From contig CAMDHK010000002.1 in assembly GCA_945897965.1 (NCBI GenBank), forward strand, positions 1 through 64,000: a DNA stretch of 64,000 nt, in the 5' to 3' direction. The notes beneath the pieces were generated by a model that had not been told where the DNA came from, made no database searches, and saw nothing but the letters and a program-made list of their open reading frames with translations. The DNA is from Candidatus Kuenenia stuttgartensis (GTDB taxonomy: Bacteria > Planctomycetota > Planctomycetia > Gemmatales > Gemmataceae). The position numbers and the translations under genes are program-made. Position 1 is the stretch's first letter. Every line of letters begins with the position of its first letter. Positions 34,334 through 43,091 of this stretch are shown here, one piece after another.

Positions 34334-35752
34334 ATGAATATTTCAGAACTTCCCTCCAATTTAAAACAGCTTAAAGCTTCAGATTGGAAGTCAAAGCCAG
34401 TAAAGGAAGAAATAAGGTCTAACCTTCTCAAGGCGCTTAAAAATAATCAGCCTTTGTTTTCTGGTATCATTGGTTACGAAAATACTGTTTTGCCTTCTTT
34501 GCAAATCGCCCTTCTTGCAAACCATGATATTCTTTTTCTAGGAGAAAAAGGGCAAGCGAAAAGTAGGCTCATGCGGGCTTTGATTCAGTTTCTAGACGAA
34601 TGTATTCCTTTTATTGATCACCCTTCAATCCCTGTCCATGAAGACCCATATCACCCAATTACCACCGCAGGCAAAAATTTTCTTGCACAGCATACTGATG
34701 AGCAAGTTCCTATCGGGTGGTGGAAACGGGAAGATCGTTACGCAGAAAGATTGGCCCCAGGTACAAAATTCGCTGATATCATTGGTGAAATCGATCCAGG
34801 CAAGTTGGTATCTGGTGTAAGCATGGCAACAGAGGATGCGCTGCATTTTGGGCTTATCCCGAGAATGCATCGTGGTATTTTTGCTATGAACGAAATTCCA
34901 GAATTAGACGAATTGGTGCAGGTTGGTTTGTTTAATATATTAGAGGAGCGTGATGTACAAATCCGCGGTTATCCCGTCAAATTTGACCTCGATATTTTTG
35001 TTCTTTTTTCTGCAAATCCTTCCACCTATAACCGTAGTGGTAAAGTTATACCACAACTAAAAGACCGTATTGGGTCCCTGATTCAGACTCATTATCCCCT
35101 AGATCGGGATGGTGGGATTGAAATCATGGAGCAAGAGTCAGGGAATGTAGAAGACAAAGCGTTTCCTGTTGCTGTTCCTAGATTTATGAAGGAAATTGTT
35201 GAACAAATTAGCAGGTCTGCACGAAAATCCAAGTTTATTGATCAGCAGTCTGGTGTAAGTGCTAGATTTTCAATTGCCAATTATAAAACCATGATAGCTA
35301 GTGCAAGGCGCAGGGGCGTTTGCCTTCAAGAAGATTCTGCTGTTCCCAGAATAAGTGATCTATCTCATCTTGCTTCCTCCTCACTGGGGAAGTTGGAGTT
35401 GGATTTGATGGGTAGTCATCAAATGACAGAAAAGCAGATCCTTGATTCTTTAATTGCTGATGCTGTAAAAATGGTTTTTCAGGAGTATGTTGATGCATCA
35501 GGGTTAGAGGAGATATCACAAGTATTTGGCAAAGGTGTTAAGATAGAAGTAGGCGATATGCTTCCATCTTCGCATTATGCGGAAAGAATTAAAGTGATAC
35601 CCAAGGCTTGGGAAAAAACCTTTGAAGTAAACCCAAGTGAAAATGATGCAGTGCGAGCGTCTTGCATTGAATTTGTATTGGCAGGTTTGCACGCATCGGA
35701 CAAAATTTCCCGTTCTTCAAAACATGGCCGAATTAGTTACGAATTACGTTAA
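34334..35752 (+). CDS. ChlI-like AAA+ ATPase
   Basis: The protein (472 residues) belongs to the Mg-chelatase subunit I-like ATPases encoded next to VWA proteins in many bacteria. Walker A is [12 protein letters not shown], the Walker B position reads [11 protein letters not shown] with Asn in place of the usual Asp, and the downstream block [51 protein letters not shown] is typical. It lacks the parts needed for chlorophyll or cobalamin chelatases, and no such pathway is nearby. I choose the ATG at 34334 ([10 protein letters not shown]) rather than 34295. The VWA partner begins 13 bases after its stop. Confidence 0.85.
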   Translation: MNISELPSNLKQLKASDWKSKPVKEEIRSNLLKALKNNQPLFSGIIGYENTVLPSLQIALLANHDILFLGEKGQAKSRLMRALIQFLDECIPFIDHPSIPVHEDPYHPITTAGKNFLAQHTDEQVPIGWWKREDRYAERLAPGTKFADIIGEIDPGKLVSGVSMATEDALHFGLIPRMHRGIFAMNEIPELDELVQVGLFNILEERDVQIRGYPVKFDLDIFVLFSANPSTYNRSGKVIPQLKDRIGSLIQTHYPLDRDGGIEIMEQESGNVEDKAFPVAVPRFMKEIVEQISRSARKSKFIDQQSGVSARFSIANYKTMIASARRRGVCLQEDSAVPRISDLSHLASSSLGKLELDLMGSHQMTEKQILDSLIADAVKMVFQEYVDASGLEEISQVFGKGVKIEVGDMLPSSHYAERIKVIPKAWEKTFEVNPSENDAVRASCIEFVLAGLHASDKISRSSKHGRISYELR

Positions 35753-35765
35753 AAGTGAGGAATTG

Positions 35766-37466
35766 ATGGCAACTGAACCAAAGTTTGGTGGCATTGTTCA
35801 TACTTATCAAAAGTATGATCCAGCAAGTTTTCCGAACCCTAGTTCTGATGCTCCAGATCTTGTTTCGCCTGCTTTTGAACACATGATGCATTATGGTTCC
35901 CTCAAAAGACTGACCGAGGAGCAACTTGCCCGTGCTGTGCAAATAGATCCTAGCCAAATCCAAGGTTTTGGACCCACCATGGAAAGGTTGATGGAGGTCC
36001 TTGAAGCGCGGAAGCGAAAGATTCTTGAAACCTTTGAAACTGAATCCGTGACCAAGGAAGCTAAAGACGATTACGACAATTCTTATCGCGATTTAAAGCC
36101 CCCTAAAACTATTGCTGAAGAATTCAAGAAAGCCACCAAGGCTGAGCAATTAAATCAGCTCGAAGATCTTTGGTATAAAGCGGGCGGTGAGAAATCCCCT
36201 TTTGGAAATCAGTTGCTTGGCGTTTTTGAATCTTTAGCAATTAAATACCAAGTCGATGAGCTTGCCTCAAAATATGAATTCACGGGCACCCAATCTCTCG
36301 ATGTTCCCAAGGCTTTAGAGGTAAAAGCGGAGCTTGAAAAAATTGATGAGCTTTTAAAGCAGTTAAAAGATGCCATGGAGAATGCCCAGATTGGTGTCAT
36401 TAATATGGAGGATCTTTCTCAGTTTTTAGAATCAGGCGACATGGATCAATTGAATGCCTTGCAAAAGCAGATTCAAGAAATGATTAAAGCCATGCAGGAA
36501 AATCAAGGTATCGACTCCGATGGGAAAAATCTCAAGCTGACCCCCAAGGCATATAAGATTTTTCAGTCCAAACTGTTAGGTAAGATATTCGACCAGCTTA
36601 AAGCTTCTAGGTCAGGTCGGCATATGGTAGGGGTTTCTGGCGAAGGAGCTGTTGAAACACAGAAGACTAAGCCTTTTGAATTTGGTGATTCACTTGCCAG
36701 CCTTGATATTCAGTCTTCCATTGTAAATATGCTGGTTCGGTCGGGTGGGAAGATGCCTGAATATCTTCATCCCGGGGATTTAGTGGTTAATAAAACTAAA
36801 AACAATCCCAAGTGTGCCACGGTTGTGTTGCTCGATATGTCTGGGTCAATGCGATACGATGGTCAGTATGTTAATGTGAAACGAATGGGATTGGCTCTTG
36901 ATGGCTTGATTCGTTCGGAATATCCGGGTGATAGGCTGCACTTTGTAGAGATGTATACTTTTGCCAAGATTCGTAGCAGTTCAGAAATAGTATCTTTGAT
37001 GCCCAAGCCTGTGACGGTTTTTGATCCAGTGGTCAGGCTGAAGGCTGATATGTCGGATCCCGATATAACAGAGATGGATATACCTCCTCACTTTACCAAT
37101 ATTCAACATGGATTGCAGCAGGCGCGCAACCTTTTGGCCAATTCCGATACTAGTAACAAGCAAGTTATGATCGTTACCGATGGTTTGCCTACAGCACATT
37201 TTGAAGGAAAGGATCTGTATCTTTTTTATCCTCCCGACCCAAGAACCGAGGCGGCAACATTGAAGGAAGCGATGCTTTGCGCACGCGAAGGAATCACCGT
37301 AAATGTGTTTCTTATGTCCTCTTGGAATCAATCATCTGAAGATGTGCAATTTGCATACAAGATGGCTCAAAGTTCGAAGGGCAGGGTTATATTTGTCGCG
37401 GGCAAGGATCTTGATCGCTATGTAATTTGGGATTATCTTTCTCGACGAAAAACCATTTTAGGTTGA
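35766..37466 (+). CDS. VWA-domain protein, partner of the ChlI-like ATPase
   Basis: The true start is most likely the ATG at 35766 (MATEPKFGGIVHTYQKYDP), with GAGG 7 bases upstream; the ORF-track start at 35637 lies inside the ATPase gene. That gives 566 residues. The first two thirds are helical and charged (LKQLKDAMENAQIG, MIKAMQENQGI). The C-terminal third is a VWA domain whose metal-binding motif is DMSGSM (DxSxS) in VVLLDMSGSMRYDG, followed by ATPase-adaptor-like VMIVTDGLPTAHF. Together with the ATPase it resembles the MoxR/VWA and ChlI/ChlD systems, in which the VWA subunit presents the client. Confidence 0.85.
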   Translation: MATEPKFGGIVHTYQKYDPASFPNPSSDAPDLVSPAFEHMMHYGSLKRLTEEQLARAVQIDPSQIQGFGPTMERLMEVLEARKRKILETFETESVTKEAKDDYDNSYRDLKPPKTIAEEFKKATKAEQLNQLEDLWYKAGGEKSPFGNQLLGVFESLAIKYQVDELASKYEFTGTQSLDVPKALEVKAELEKIDELLKQLKDAMENAQIGVINMEDLSQFLESGDMDQLNALQKQIQEMIKAMQENQGIDSDGKNLKLTPKAYKIFQSKLLGKIFDQLKASRSGRHMVGVSGEGAVETQKTKPFEFGDSLASLDIQSSIVNMLVRSGGKMPEYLHPGDLVVNKTKNNPKCATVVLLDMSGSMRYDGQYVNVKRMGLALDGLIRSEYPGDRLHFVEMYTFAKIRSSSEIVSLMPKPVTVFDPVVRLKADMSDPDITEMDIPPHFTNIQHGLQQARNLLANSDTSNKQVMIVTDGLPTAHFEGKDLYLFYPPDPRTEAATLKEAMLCAREGITVNVFLMSSWNQSSEDVQFAYKMAQSSKGRVIFVAGKDLDRYVIWDYLSRRKTILG

Positions 37467-37533
37467 TAACTTAGAAGTTGCTTCATTTTGATCATCGATT
37501 AGCATACTAGGATGATTATAAATGGAGGCTTAG

Positions 37534-38373
37534 ATGACCCGAAAATTGCTAAGTGATTTTGATATCGCACGATATCATGATGATGGTTTCGTTATCTCAA
37601 AATCTTTTTTTGATCCCCAAGAAATTGATCTGTTGAGCAAATCTGCAAGGGAAGATCACGAACTTGATAAGCATTCGTTTGGAAGGCGAGATGGCGAAGG
37701 CGGCACCGTCAAACTTTCTCTTTGGAACCATCCTGGAGATGGTATTTATGGAATGTTTGCTAGGTGCGAGCGCATGGTTCGTTCGGTTGAAAAAATTCTT
37801 GAGGGCGAAGCCTATCATTATCATTCTAAAATGATCATGAAGGATGCGAAAATTGGTGGAGCTTGGGCTTGGCACCAAGATTATGGATATTGGTATCAAA
37901 ACCATGTCCTTCGTCCGCTGCTTACAAGTGTTAGTATTGCAGTAGATCCTGCCACCCGAGAAAATGGCTGTTTGCAAGTTATTGCGGGGTCGCATCATTG
38001 TGGCCGAATAAACCATGTGCTATCAGGTGATCAGGCTGGAGCAGACATGGAAAGAGTCAATGACATTTTAAAAAGAATGCCATTGGTTTATTGTGTAATG
38101 GAGCCTGGTGATGCGATATTTTTTCATCCTAATTTGTTGCATCGATCAGACCAGAATAATTCAGATAACCCAAGATGGTCTATGATTTGCTGCTATAACG
38201 CTGCAAGGAATAATCCTGCAAGGGAATCCCACCATCCCTCTTATACTCCTTTGCATGTGGTTTCAGATGCAAAGATAAAAGAAGTTGGGATCAAGCGTTT
38301 CTCAGATGATGCAACGGATGTTGCATGGTTAAGCGATGCTAAGGATAAAAGCGCAACGGTTTTGGAATCCTAG
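37534..38373 (+). CDS. Phytanoyl-CoA dioxygenase (PhyH) family protein
   Basis: These are Fe(II)/2-oxoglutarate oxygenases. The iron site is visible as WHQD (His114, Asp116) with the distal His203 in LLHRSDQN, and Arg214 (NPRWSM) should bind 2-oxoglutarate. The double-stranded beta-helix region contains CLQVIAGSHHCGRINH and MEPGDAIFFHPN. At 279 residues it is of usual length for PhyH-like proteins. Planctomycetes carry many copies and the substrates are mostly unknown. GGAGG lies 6 bases before the ATG. It is a single gene convergent with pepT. Confidence 0.88.
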   Translation: MTRKLLSDFDIARYHDDGFVISKSFFDPQEIDLLSKSAREDHELDKHSFGRRDGEGGTVKLSLWNHPGDGIYGMFARCERMVRSVEKILEGEAYHYHSKMIMKDAKIGGAWAWHQDYGYWYQNHVLRPLLTSVSIAVDPATRENGCLQVIAGSHHCGRINHVLSGDQAGADMERVNDILKRMPLVYCVMEPGDAIFFHPNLLHRSDQNNSDNPRWSMICCYNAARNNPARESHHPSYTPLHVVSDAKIKEVGIKRFSDDATDVAWLSDAKDKSATVLES

Positions 38374-38393
38374 TAAAAGTTAAGCACAGGGAT

Positions 38394-39629
38394 TTAGGGT
38401 TTTGCCCAGACTTGCGCTAGGTGTAAAAGGACTTCAACCGCTTTTTCCATCTCTTCGAGACAAGTCCATTCCAAAGGTGAATGGGGGTTGTGCTCACCCG
38501 TGGATAAGTTGGGAGTTGGAAGTCCTATTTCTGTCATTCTTGATCCATCGGTGCCACCCCGAACTGATGTTACCTTAGGTTGCAACCCTGCGAGTTTCAT
38601 GGCTTCTACTGCAAAAGGTATCGCTCGGGGTTCTTTGCTCATTCCATCCGCCATATTGCGATATTGTTTTGTCACCAGAATATCAAACTTGGATTCAGGG
38701 TATTCAAGTTGAATTTGAGAGGCAATTTGGGAGAGGAACGCTTCATACTCGCGAAGTTTCTTGGAATTAAAATCGCGTAATAGAATCTTGATCGTAACTT
38801 CTGCGACGCCGCCTGCAATAGTGTAAGGGTGAAGAAAGCCTTCCATTCCCTCGGTAGTTTCAGGGGCAAGTTTTTTCGTAGGCAATCTCTCGATAAAAAT
38901 AGCAGCAAGACGGATGGCATTGGTCATGCGGTTTTTTGCAATGGAAGGGTGTATATTTCTGCCATGAATGGTGACAGTTGCCAGATCTGCAGAGAATGTT
39001 TCGCCATCGATTTCGCCCTGACCCGCCCCATCTAATGTGTAGGCTGCAATCGCACCTAATTCTTTTAGATCTAGATGGTTTACGCCTTTGCCTATTTCTT
39101 CATCGCAAGTAAAGCAGATGCGAATATCACCATGAATAATGCTGTTGTTTTTGATTAATTCTTGTGCAGCTTGCATGATAACAGCAACGCCCGCTTTATT
39201 ATCTGCTCCTAAAAGTGTAGTTCCATCGGTGGTGATGATGGTTTTCCCTTTGAGGGGTGGTAGGTCATGATTTTCGTTGGTGGTGATGATTTTGGTTTTA
39301 TCTTTTGGAAGGACGATATCTTTGCCATCATAGTTTTCATGAATAATGGGGGAGACATTTTTGCCCGAGGTTTCAGGGGAAGTGTCCATGTGGGCGACCC
39401 AGGCTATCGTGGGGATAGATCTACCTGCATTGCTTGGGATTGTGCCAAATACTAGGCCATATTCTGTCTGGTGGGCATCTTTGATACCGATTTCATGAAG
39501 TTCTTTGACCAGCATTTTGCCTAACTCTAATTGTCCATTTGTACTGGGATAAGTTTTTGAATTCTCATCTGCCTGGGTGTCAATTTTTACATAGTCGCAA
39601 AATCGTTTGAGTAAATTGTTGTGGTTCAT
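38394..39629 (-). CDS. pepT: Peptidase T (tripeptide aminopeptidase)
   Basis: PepT is an M20B metallopeptidase that cleaves the N-terminal residue of tripeptides in the cytoplasm. The two-zinc site residues are visible in WVAHMDTSPET, LLGADNKAGVAVIMQAA and CFTCDEEIGKG. The typical DGAGQGEIDGETFSAD and SVRGGTDGSRMTEIGLPTPNLSTGEHNPHSP blocks follow. It has 411 residues, the usual length. Its start overlaps the nth stop by four bases (ATGA), so the pair is translationally coupled. Confidence 0.95.
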   Translation of the reverse strand: MNHNNLLKRFCDYVKIDTQADENSKTYPSTNGQLELGKMLVKELHEIGIKDAHQTEYGLVFGTIPSNAGRSIPTIAWVAHMDTSPETSGKNVSPIIHENYDGKDIVLPKDKTKIITTNENHDLPPLKGKTIITTDGTTLLGADNKAGVAVIMQAAQELIKNNSIIHGDIRICFTCDEEIGKGVNHLDLKELGAIAAYTLDGAGQGEIDGETFSADLATVTIHGRNIHPSIAKNRMTNAIRLAAIFIERLPTKKLAPETTEGMEGFLHPYTIAGGVAEVTIKILLRDFNSKKLREYEAFLSQIASQIQLEYPESKFDILVTKQYRNMADGMSKEPRAIPFAVEAMKLAGLQPKVTSVRGGTDGSRMTEIGLPTPNLSTGEHNPHSPLEWTCLEEMEKAVEVLLHLAQVWAKP

Positions 39630-40300
39630 GATTTCTTTTTTCCTTTAGTTGGTGTTTTAGTAACGCCCTTTTGAGGGCAAAGATCGATTAGGGCGCATTC
39701 CGAACATTTGGGCTTTCTGCTGGCGCAAACTTTTCTGCCATGGTCGATTATCCGAAGGCCAAATATTGTCCACTCTTCTTCCTTTATCACCCGGTGTAAA
39801 TCCAATTCTATTTTTACGGGGTCCTTGGATTTCGAAAGCCCAAGCCTAAAGCTTAATCTACCTACATGGGTATCGACTGGCAGGCCTGGAATGCCATAAG
39901 CATGTCCCAAAACCACATTTGCAGTTTTTCTGCCCACGCCTGCAAGAACCACCAGTTCTTCCATGGTTTTTGGTACTTCCCCTTGATGATCTTTAACCAA
40001 CGCCTTGCAGCAAGCTATGATGTTTTTGGCTTTGTTCTTATAGAACCCGGTAGATCTTATAAGGGATTCGAGTTCATTGGAGTTGGCTTCTGCTAGGCTG
40101 AAAGATGTGGGAAAGCGCTTGAAAAGGGCAGGGGTTACCATGTTTACCCTAACATCTGTGCATTGTGCTGAGAGTATGGTTGCAATTAAAAGTTGCAAAG
40201 GCGATTTGTAAGTCAGCGCACAATATGCGTCAGGGTAAAGCTCTTTAAGTCTTTTTGCTAATTTTTGGGATCGAGCTTTTAGTTCTTTGCTGTTTTCCAC
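39626..40300 (-). CDS. nth: Endonuclease III (DNA glycosylase/AP lyase)
   Basis: Nth removes oxidised pyrimidines and cuts the abasic site in base excision repair. The helix-hairpin-helix with catalytic Lys125 (LAGVGRKTANVVLG) and Asp143 (PVDTHVGR) are present. The [4Fe-4S] cysteines are 192, 199, 202 and 208 (CASRKPKCSECALIDLC), in the normal C-X6-C-X2-C-X5-C spacing. It has 224 residues from a GTG start at 40300, with AAGGA about 12 bases upstream. It is the first gene of the nth-pepT unit. Confidence 0.95.
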   Translation of the reverse strand: MENSKELKARSQKLAKRLKELYPDAYCALTYKSPLQLLIATILSAQCTDVRVNMVTPALFKRFPTSFSLAEANSNELESLIRSTGFYKNKAKNIIACCKALVKDHQGEVPKTMEELVVLAGVGRKTANVVLGHAYGIPGLPVDTHVGRLSFRLGLSKSKDPVKIELDLHRVIKEEEWTIFGLRIIDHGRKVCASRKPKCSECALIDLCPQKGVTKTPTKGKKKS

Positions 40301-40438
40301 GCTTTAACTAATTCCTTTTCTTAAATGCATTGCGAGCAACTATTATTAAGTCTATCTAATGATAAATATAGACTGGAGAACAAATTCCATTACCATGAAG
40401 AAAGTTTAATTGTACTAGCTAATGAAAGAAATGATTTT

Positions 40439-41341
40439 ATGAGGCAAATTGGTTTTATTCCTGATCCTGTAGATGCTAAGAAGTTTGAAGACTACCTTTA
40501 CACTCAGGGCACTCTAGTTCGCATGGATAGGCATAATGCCGGTTATAATGTGTGGGTGTTTGATGAGGATAAACAGATTTTTGGTAAGCAAGAATTGTCG
40601 CAATACCTTGAAAACCCGCAAAGTAAGATATATTCCGATGCAGTGTTAATTGCCAAAAATAAGCGGATCAAACAAGAAAAAGACGATATCGCAACCCCGG
40701 AATATAAAGTGGTATTTTCTGATCAGGTTGTGCAATTCCCCCGAGTCACTTTTCTACTTGCCATTTGTATCCTTGCAGTTAGTGTTCCCATGCTTTTGGA
40801 TGACGAAAAAAAAGTTAGCATGGTTTCAATCTTTGGTTTGGCTGGACAGGGAATGGGGCTTTTTTCAAACTTGGCTTTTTCCACGCAACCATGGCGCTTA
40901 ATCACGCCAGTTTTTCTCCACTTCGGCCCCCTTCATCTACTCTTTAACATCATGTTATTAGTTGAATTTGGGCGTATGATTGAATCGCAACGAGGCGTCG
41001 TCAAATTCTTTTTCTTATTCTTAGCATTGGCCGTTTTTTCAAACCTTGCTCAACTCTTCTTGGGTGGGATTAGATTCAATCAAGGTCTATATTTCGGGCC
41101 AGCATCGACCTTTGGGGGCATGTCCGGCGTTATATACGGGCTATTAGGCTATGCTTGGATGAAAGCAGAATTTCAACCCGAACTTGGAATTAGTGTTCCA
41201 AGTTCTACGGTTAAATTTATGCTTTTCTGGCTCGTACTATGCATGACAGGAATACTAGGCCCGGTAGCCAATATTTGCCATATTAGTGGTTTGCTCATGG
41301 GTTTGATTATCGGGTTGCTCCCAAGAAAATTTACCCTTTAA
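40439..41341 (+). CDS. Rhomboid-family intramembrane serine protease, GlpG-like
   Basis: I start the gene at the ATG at 40439 (MRQIGFIPDPVDAKKFEDYLYTQG), which matches the usual opening of GlpG-like proteins; the track extends it by 38 residues. A cytoplasmic N-terminal domain of about 95 residues precedes six or so membrane helices. The oxyanion-region HFGPLHLLFNI (HxxxxHxxxN), the catalytic Ser in FGGMSGVIYG (Ser229) and His in NICHISGLLMG (His281) are all present. It should cut membrane proteins within or near the bilayer. It is convergent with the altronate-dehydratase-like gene, only 3 bases apart. Confidence 0.88.
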   Translation: MRQIGFIPDPVDAKKFEDYLYTQGTLVRMDRHNAGYNVWVFDEDKQIFGKQELSQYLENPQSKIYSDAVLIAKNKRIKQEKDDIATPEYKVVFSDQVVQFPRVTFLLAICILAVSVPMLLDDEKKVSMVSIFGLAGQGMGLFSNLAFSTQPWRLITPVFLHFGPLHLLFNIMLLVEFGRMIESQRGVVKFFFLFLALAVFSNLAQLFLGGIRFNQGLYFGPASTFGGMSGVIYGLLGYAWMKAEFQPELGISVPSSTVKFMLFWLVLCMTGILGPVANICHISGLLMGLIIGLLPRKFTL

Positions 41342-41344
41342 AAG

Positions 41345-42895
41345 TTAAAGGGTTGGCCCGATACTCCAAGGGGCAAATTCTTCTTCACCAACCCCGTTGA
41401 TTTCACTCTTGGTTTTTTTGCCACTTGCAACTTCAAGTATTTCTTCGAATATTTGCTTCCCTACTTCTTCCACAGGGGTTCCTTCAAGAATTACGCCTGC
41501 GTTGATATCCATATCGTCAATCATGTGATTATACATGGGCGAATTGGTAGCAACCTTGATTGAAGGAGCGGGTTTGCATCCAAAAACAGAACCTCTACCT
41601 GTGGTGAATACTAAAACATTGGCGCCCCCTGCAACAATTCCTGTCATGCTCACAGGATCATAACCAGGTGTATCCATAACAACAAAACCCTTTGCTTTAA
41701 CAGGTTCTGCGTAACGAACCACATCCACCATTGCAGTGCTTCCGCCCTTAGCGATTGCCCCTAGTGACTTTTCAAAGATGGTGGTAAGCCCGCCATCCTT
41801 GTTACCAGGGGAAGGATTATTATTGATTTCAGCACCAAAAATACCCGTGTACCATTCCCACCATTTGATTCTGTCCACTAGCTTTTGGCCAACTTCCTTG
41901 GAAATTGCTCTGCGTGTTAAGAGATGTTCTGCGCCATAGATTTCGGTGGTTTCCCCAATTATCGAGGTTCCTCCTTGGGCAATTAATAAATCAGAAGCAA
42001 TCCCAAGAGCAGGGTTGGCGGTGATTCCGCTATTGCCATCGGACCCACCACAATTCGTTCCCAGAATAATTTTATCTGCGGAAATTTTTACCCGCTTGTG
42101 TTGGTTGACCGAAGGAAGTAGTTCAGCGATGGCTTTGATGCCTGCATCAACGGTTTTTTTAATGCCGCCACATTCTTGAATACTTAATACCAGTGGTTTA
42201 TTTTTAGTGCCATTCAACTGAATGAGATTCTGGTTTTCGATCAGATGGATTGCCTGACCTGTTTCACAACCAAGGCCAATTAAAATGTAGGCAGCAACGT
42301 TTGCATGCTTGGCAAAGCCTGCAAGTGTCAAATCAAGTTGATTATGGTCGGGGCCATTGTATTGCATTGCGCAACCAGCCTTGTGGGTGATCGCTACTAC
42401 GCCATCAACATTCGGGTATTGCTTTAGTAAATCGGATGCACGAAATCGTTCGGAAATGTATTTACTGGTGCTAGATGCACAATTAACGGTGCTTATAATT
42501 GCGATGTAATTGCGTGTGCCATACCTGCCATCGCCTCGATCGTATCCCATAAAATGTCTTAGTTCAGATGGTTTAGCAGGGTGGGGTGGTAAGTCTGCGC
42601 AGAAGGCGTAGTCTCGGGCAAAATTTTCAGCACCGATATTGTGCACATGTACATGATCCCCAGGATTAATATCCGTGGTCGCAAATCCAATAATCTGGCC
42701 ATATTTGATGACCGTTTCGCCTTTTTTAATATGCTTTAGAGCCATTTTATGCCCTAAACCAATTCTTTTAGAAGGTGCAACTTTATCCCCTCCCACATCG
42801 ATCGAGACGCCTGTTTCCAGCGTGCGCGTCGCTATTGCGACATTATCTTCAGGGCGTAAATGAATTGCTGGTGGGACTTCTATTTTGCTTGCCAT
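41345..42895 (-). CDS. UxaA/GarD-family sugar-acid dehydratase (altronate dehydratase-like)
   Basis: The protein has the whole two-part layout: an N-terminal SAF-like domain (residues 1-100, HVHNIGAENFARDYAF) and the larger UxaA domain with RGDGRYGTRNYIAI, VAITHKAGCAMQYNG, LGTNCGGSDGNSGITANPALG and DTPGYDPVSMTGIVAGGANVLVFTTGRGSVFGCKPAPSIKVATN. These enzymes dehydrate altronate or galactarate with Fe(II) to 2-keto-3-deoxy acids. Which substrate applies is open. I choose the ATG at 42895 (MASKIEV), with GGAG 6-7 bases upstream, rather than 42919. No other sugar-acid gene is adjacent. Confidence 0.88.
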   Translation of the reverse strand: MASKIEVPPAIHLRPEDNVAIATRTLETGVSIDVGGDKVAPSKRIGLGHKMALKHIKKGETVIKYGQIIGFATTDINPGDHVHVHNIGAENFARDYAFCADLPPHPAKPSELRHFMGYDRGDGRYGTRNYIAIISTVNCASSTSKYISERFRASDLLKQYPNVDGVVAITHKAGCAMQYNGPDHNQLDLTLAGFAKHANVAAYILIGLGCETGQAIHLIENQNLIQLNGTKNKPLVLSIQECGGIKKTVDAGIKAIAELLPSVNQHKRVKISADKIILGTNCGGSDGNSGITANPALGIASDLLIAQGGTSIIGETTEIYGAEHLLTRRAISKEVGQKLVDRIKWWEWYTGIFGAEINNNPSPGNKDGGLTTIFEKSLGAIAKGGSTAMVDVVRYAEPVKAKGFVVMDTPGYDPVSMTGIVAGGANVLVFTTGRGSVFGCKPAPSIKVATNSPMYNHMIDDMDINAGVILEGTPVEEVGKQIFEEILEVASGKKTKSEINGVGEEEFAPWSIGPTL

Positions 42896-42963
42896 CTTTT
42901 GCTCCATGTAAAACAACAAATTGCTTCATAAACAATTTATTGATTTTAACCATTTTGAGATGC

Positions 42964-42993
42964 CTTCACATCAACCCTTTTGATTTTGTGAAG
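42964..42993. promoter_or_regulatory. Inverted repeat in the divergent gap between the dehydratase and ceramidase-like genes
   Basis: CTTCACA pairs with TGTGAAG, and TCAA with TTGA inside, giving an interrupted dyad. It lies in the 196-base divergent gap, so it could be an operator serving one or both genes. No promoter is clear. Confidence 0.25.
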
Positions 42994-43091
42994 AATTGAC
43001 GTGCGTTAAACATTTAATTTTTTAGTTGTATATTCTTTGTTAGTTTAGTCTTATGGATGAATGAATTATTTAATATTAGGATTTTTTATAC

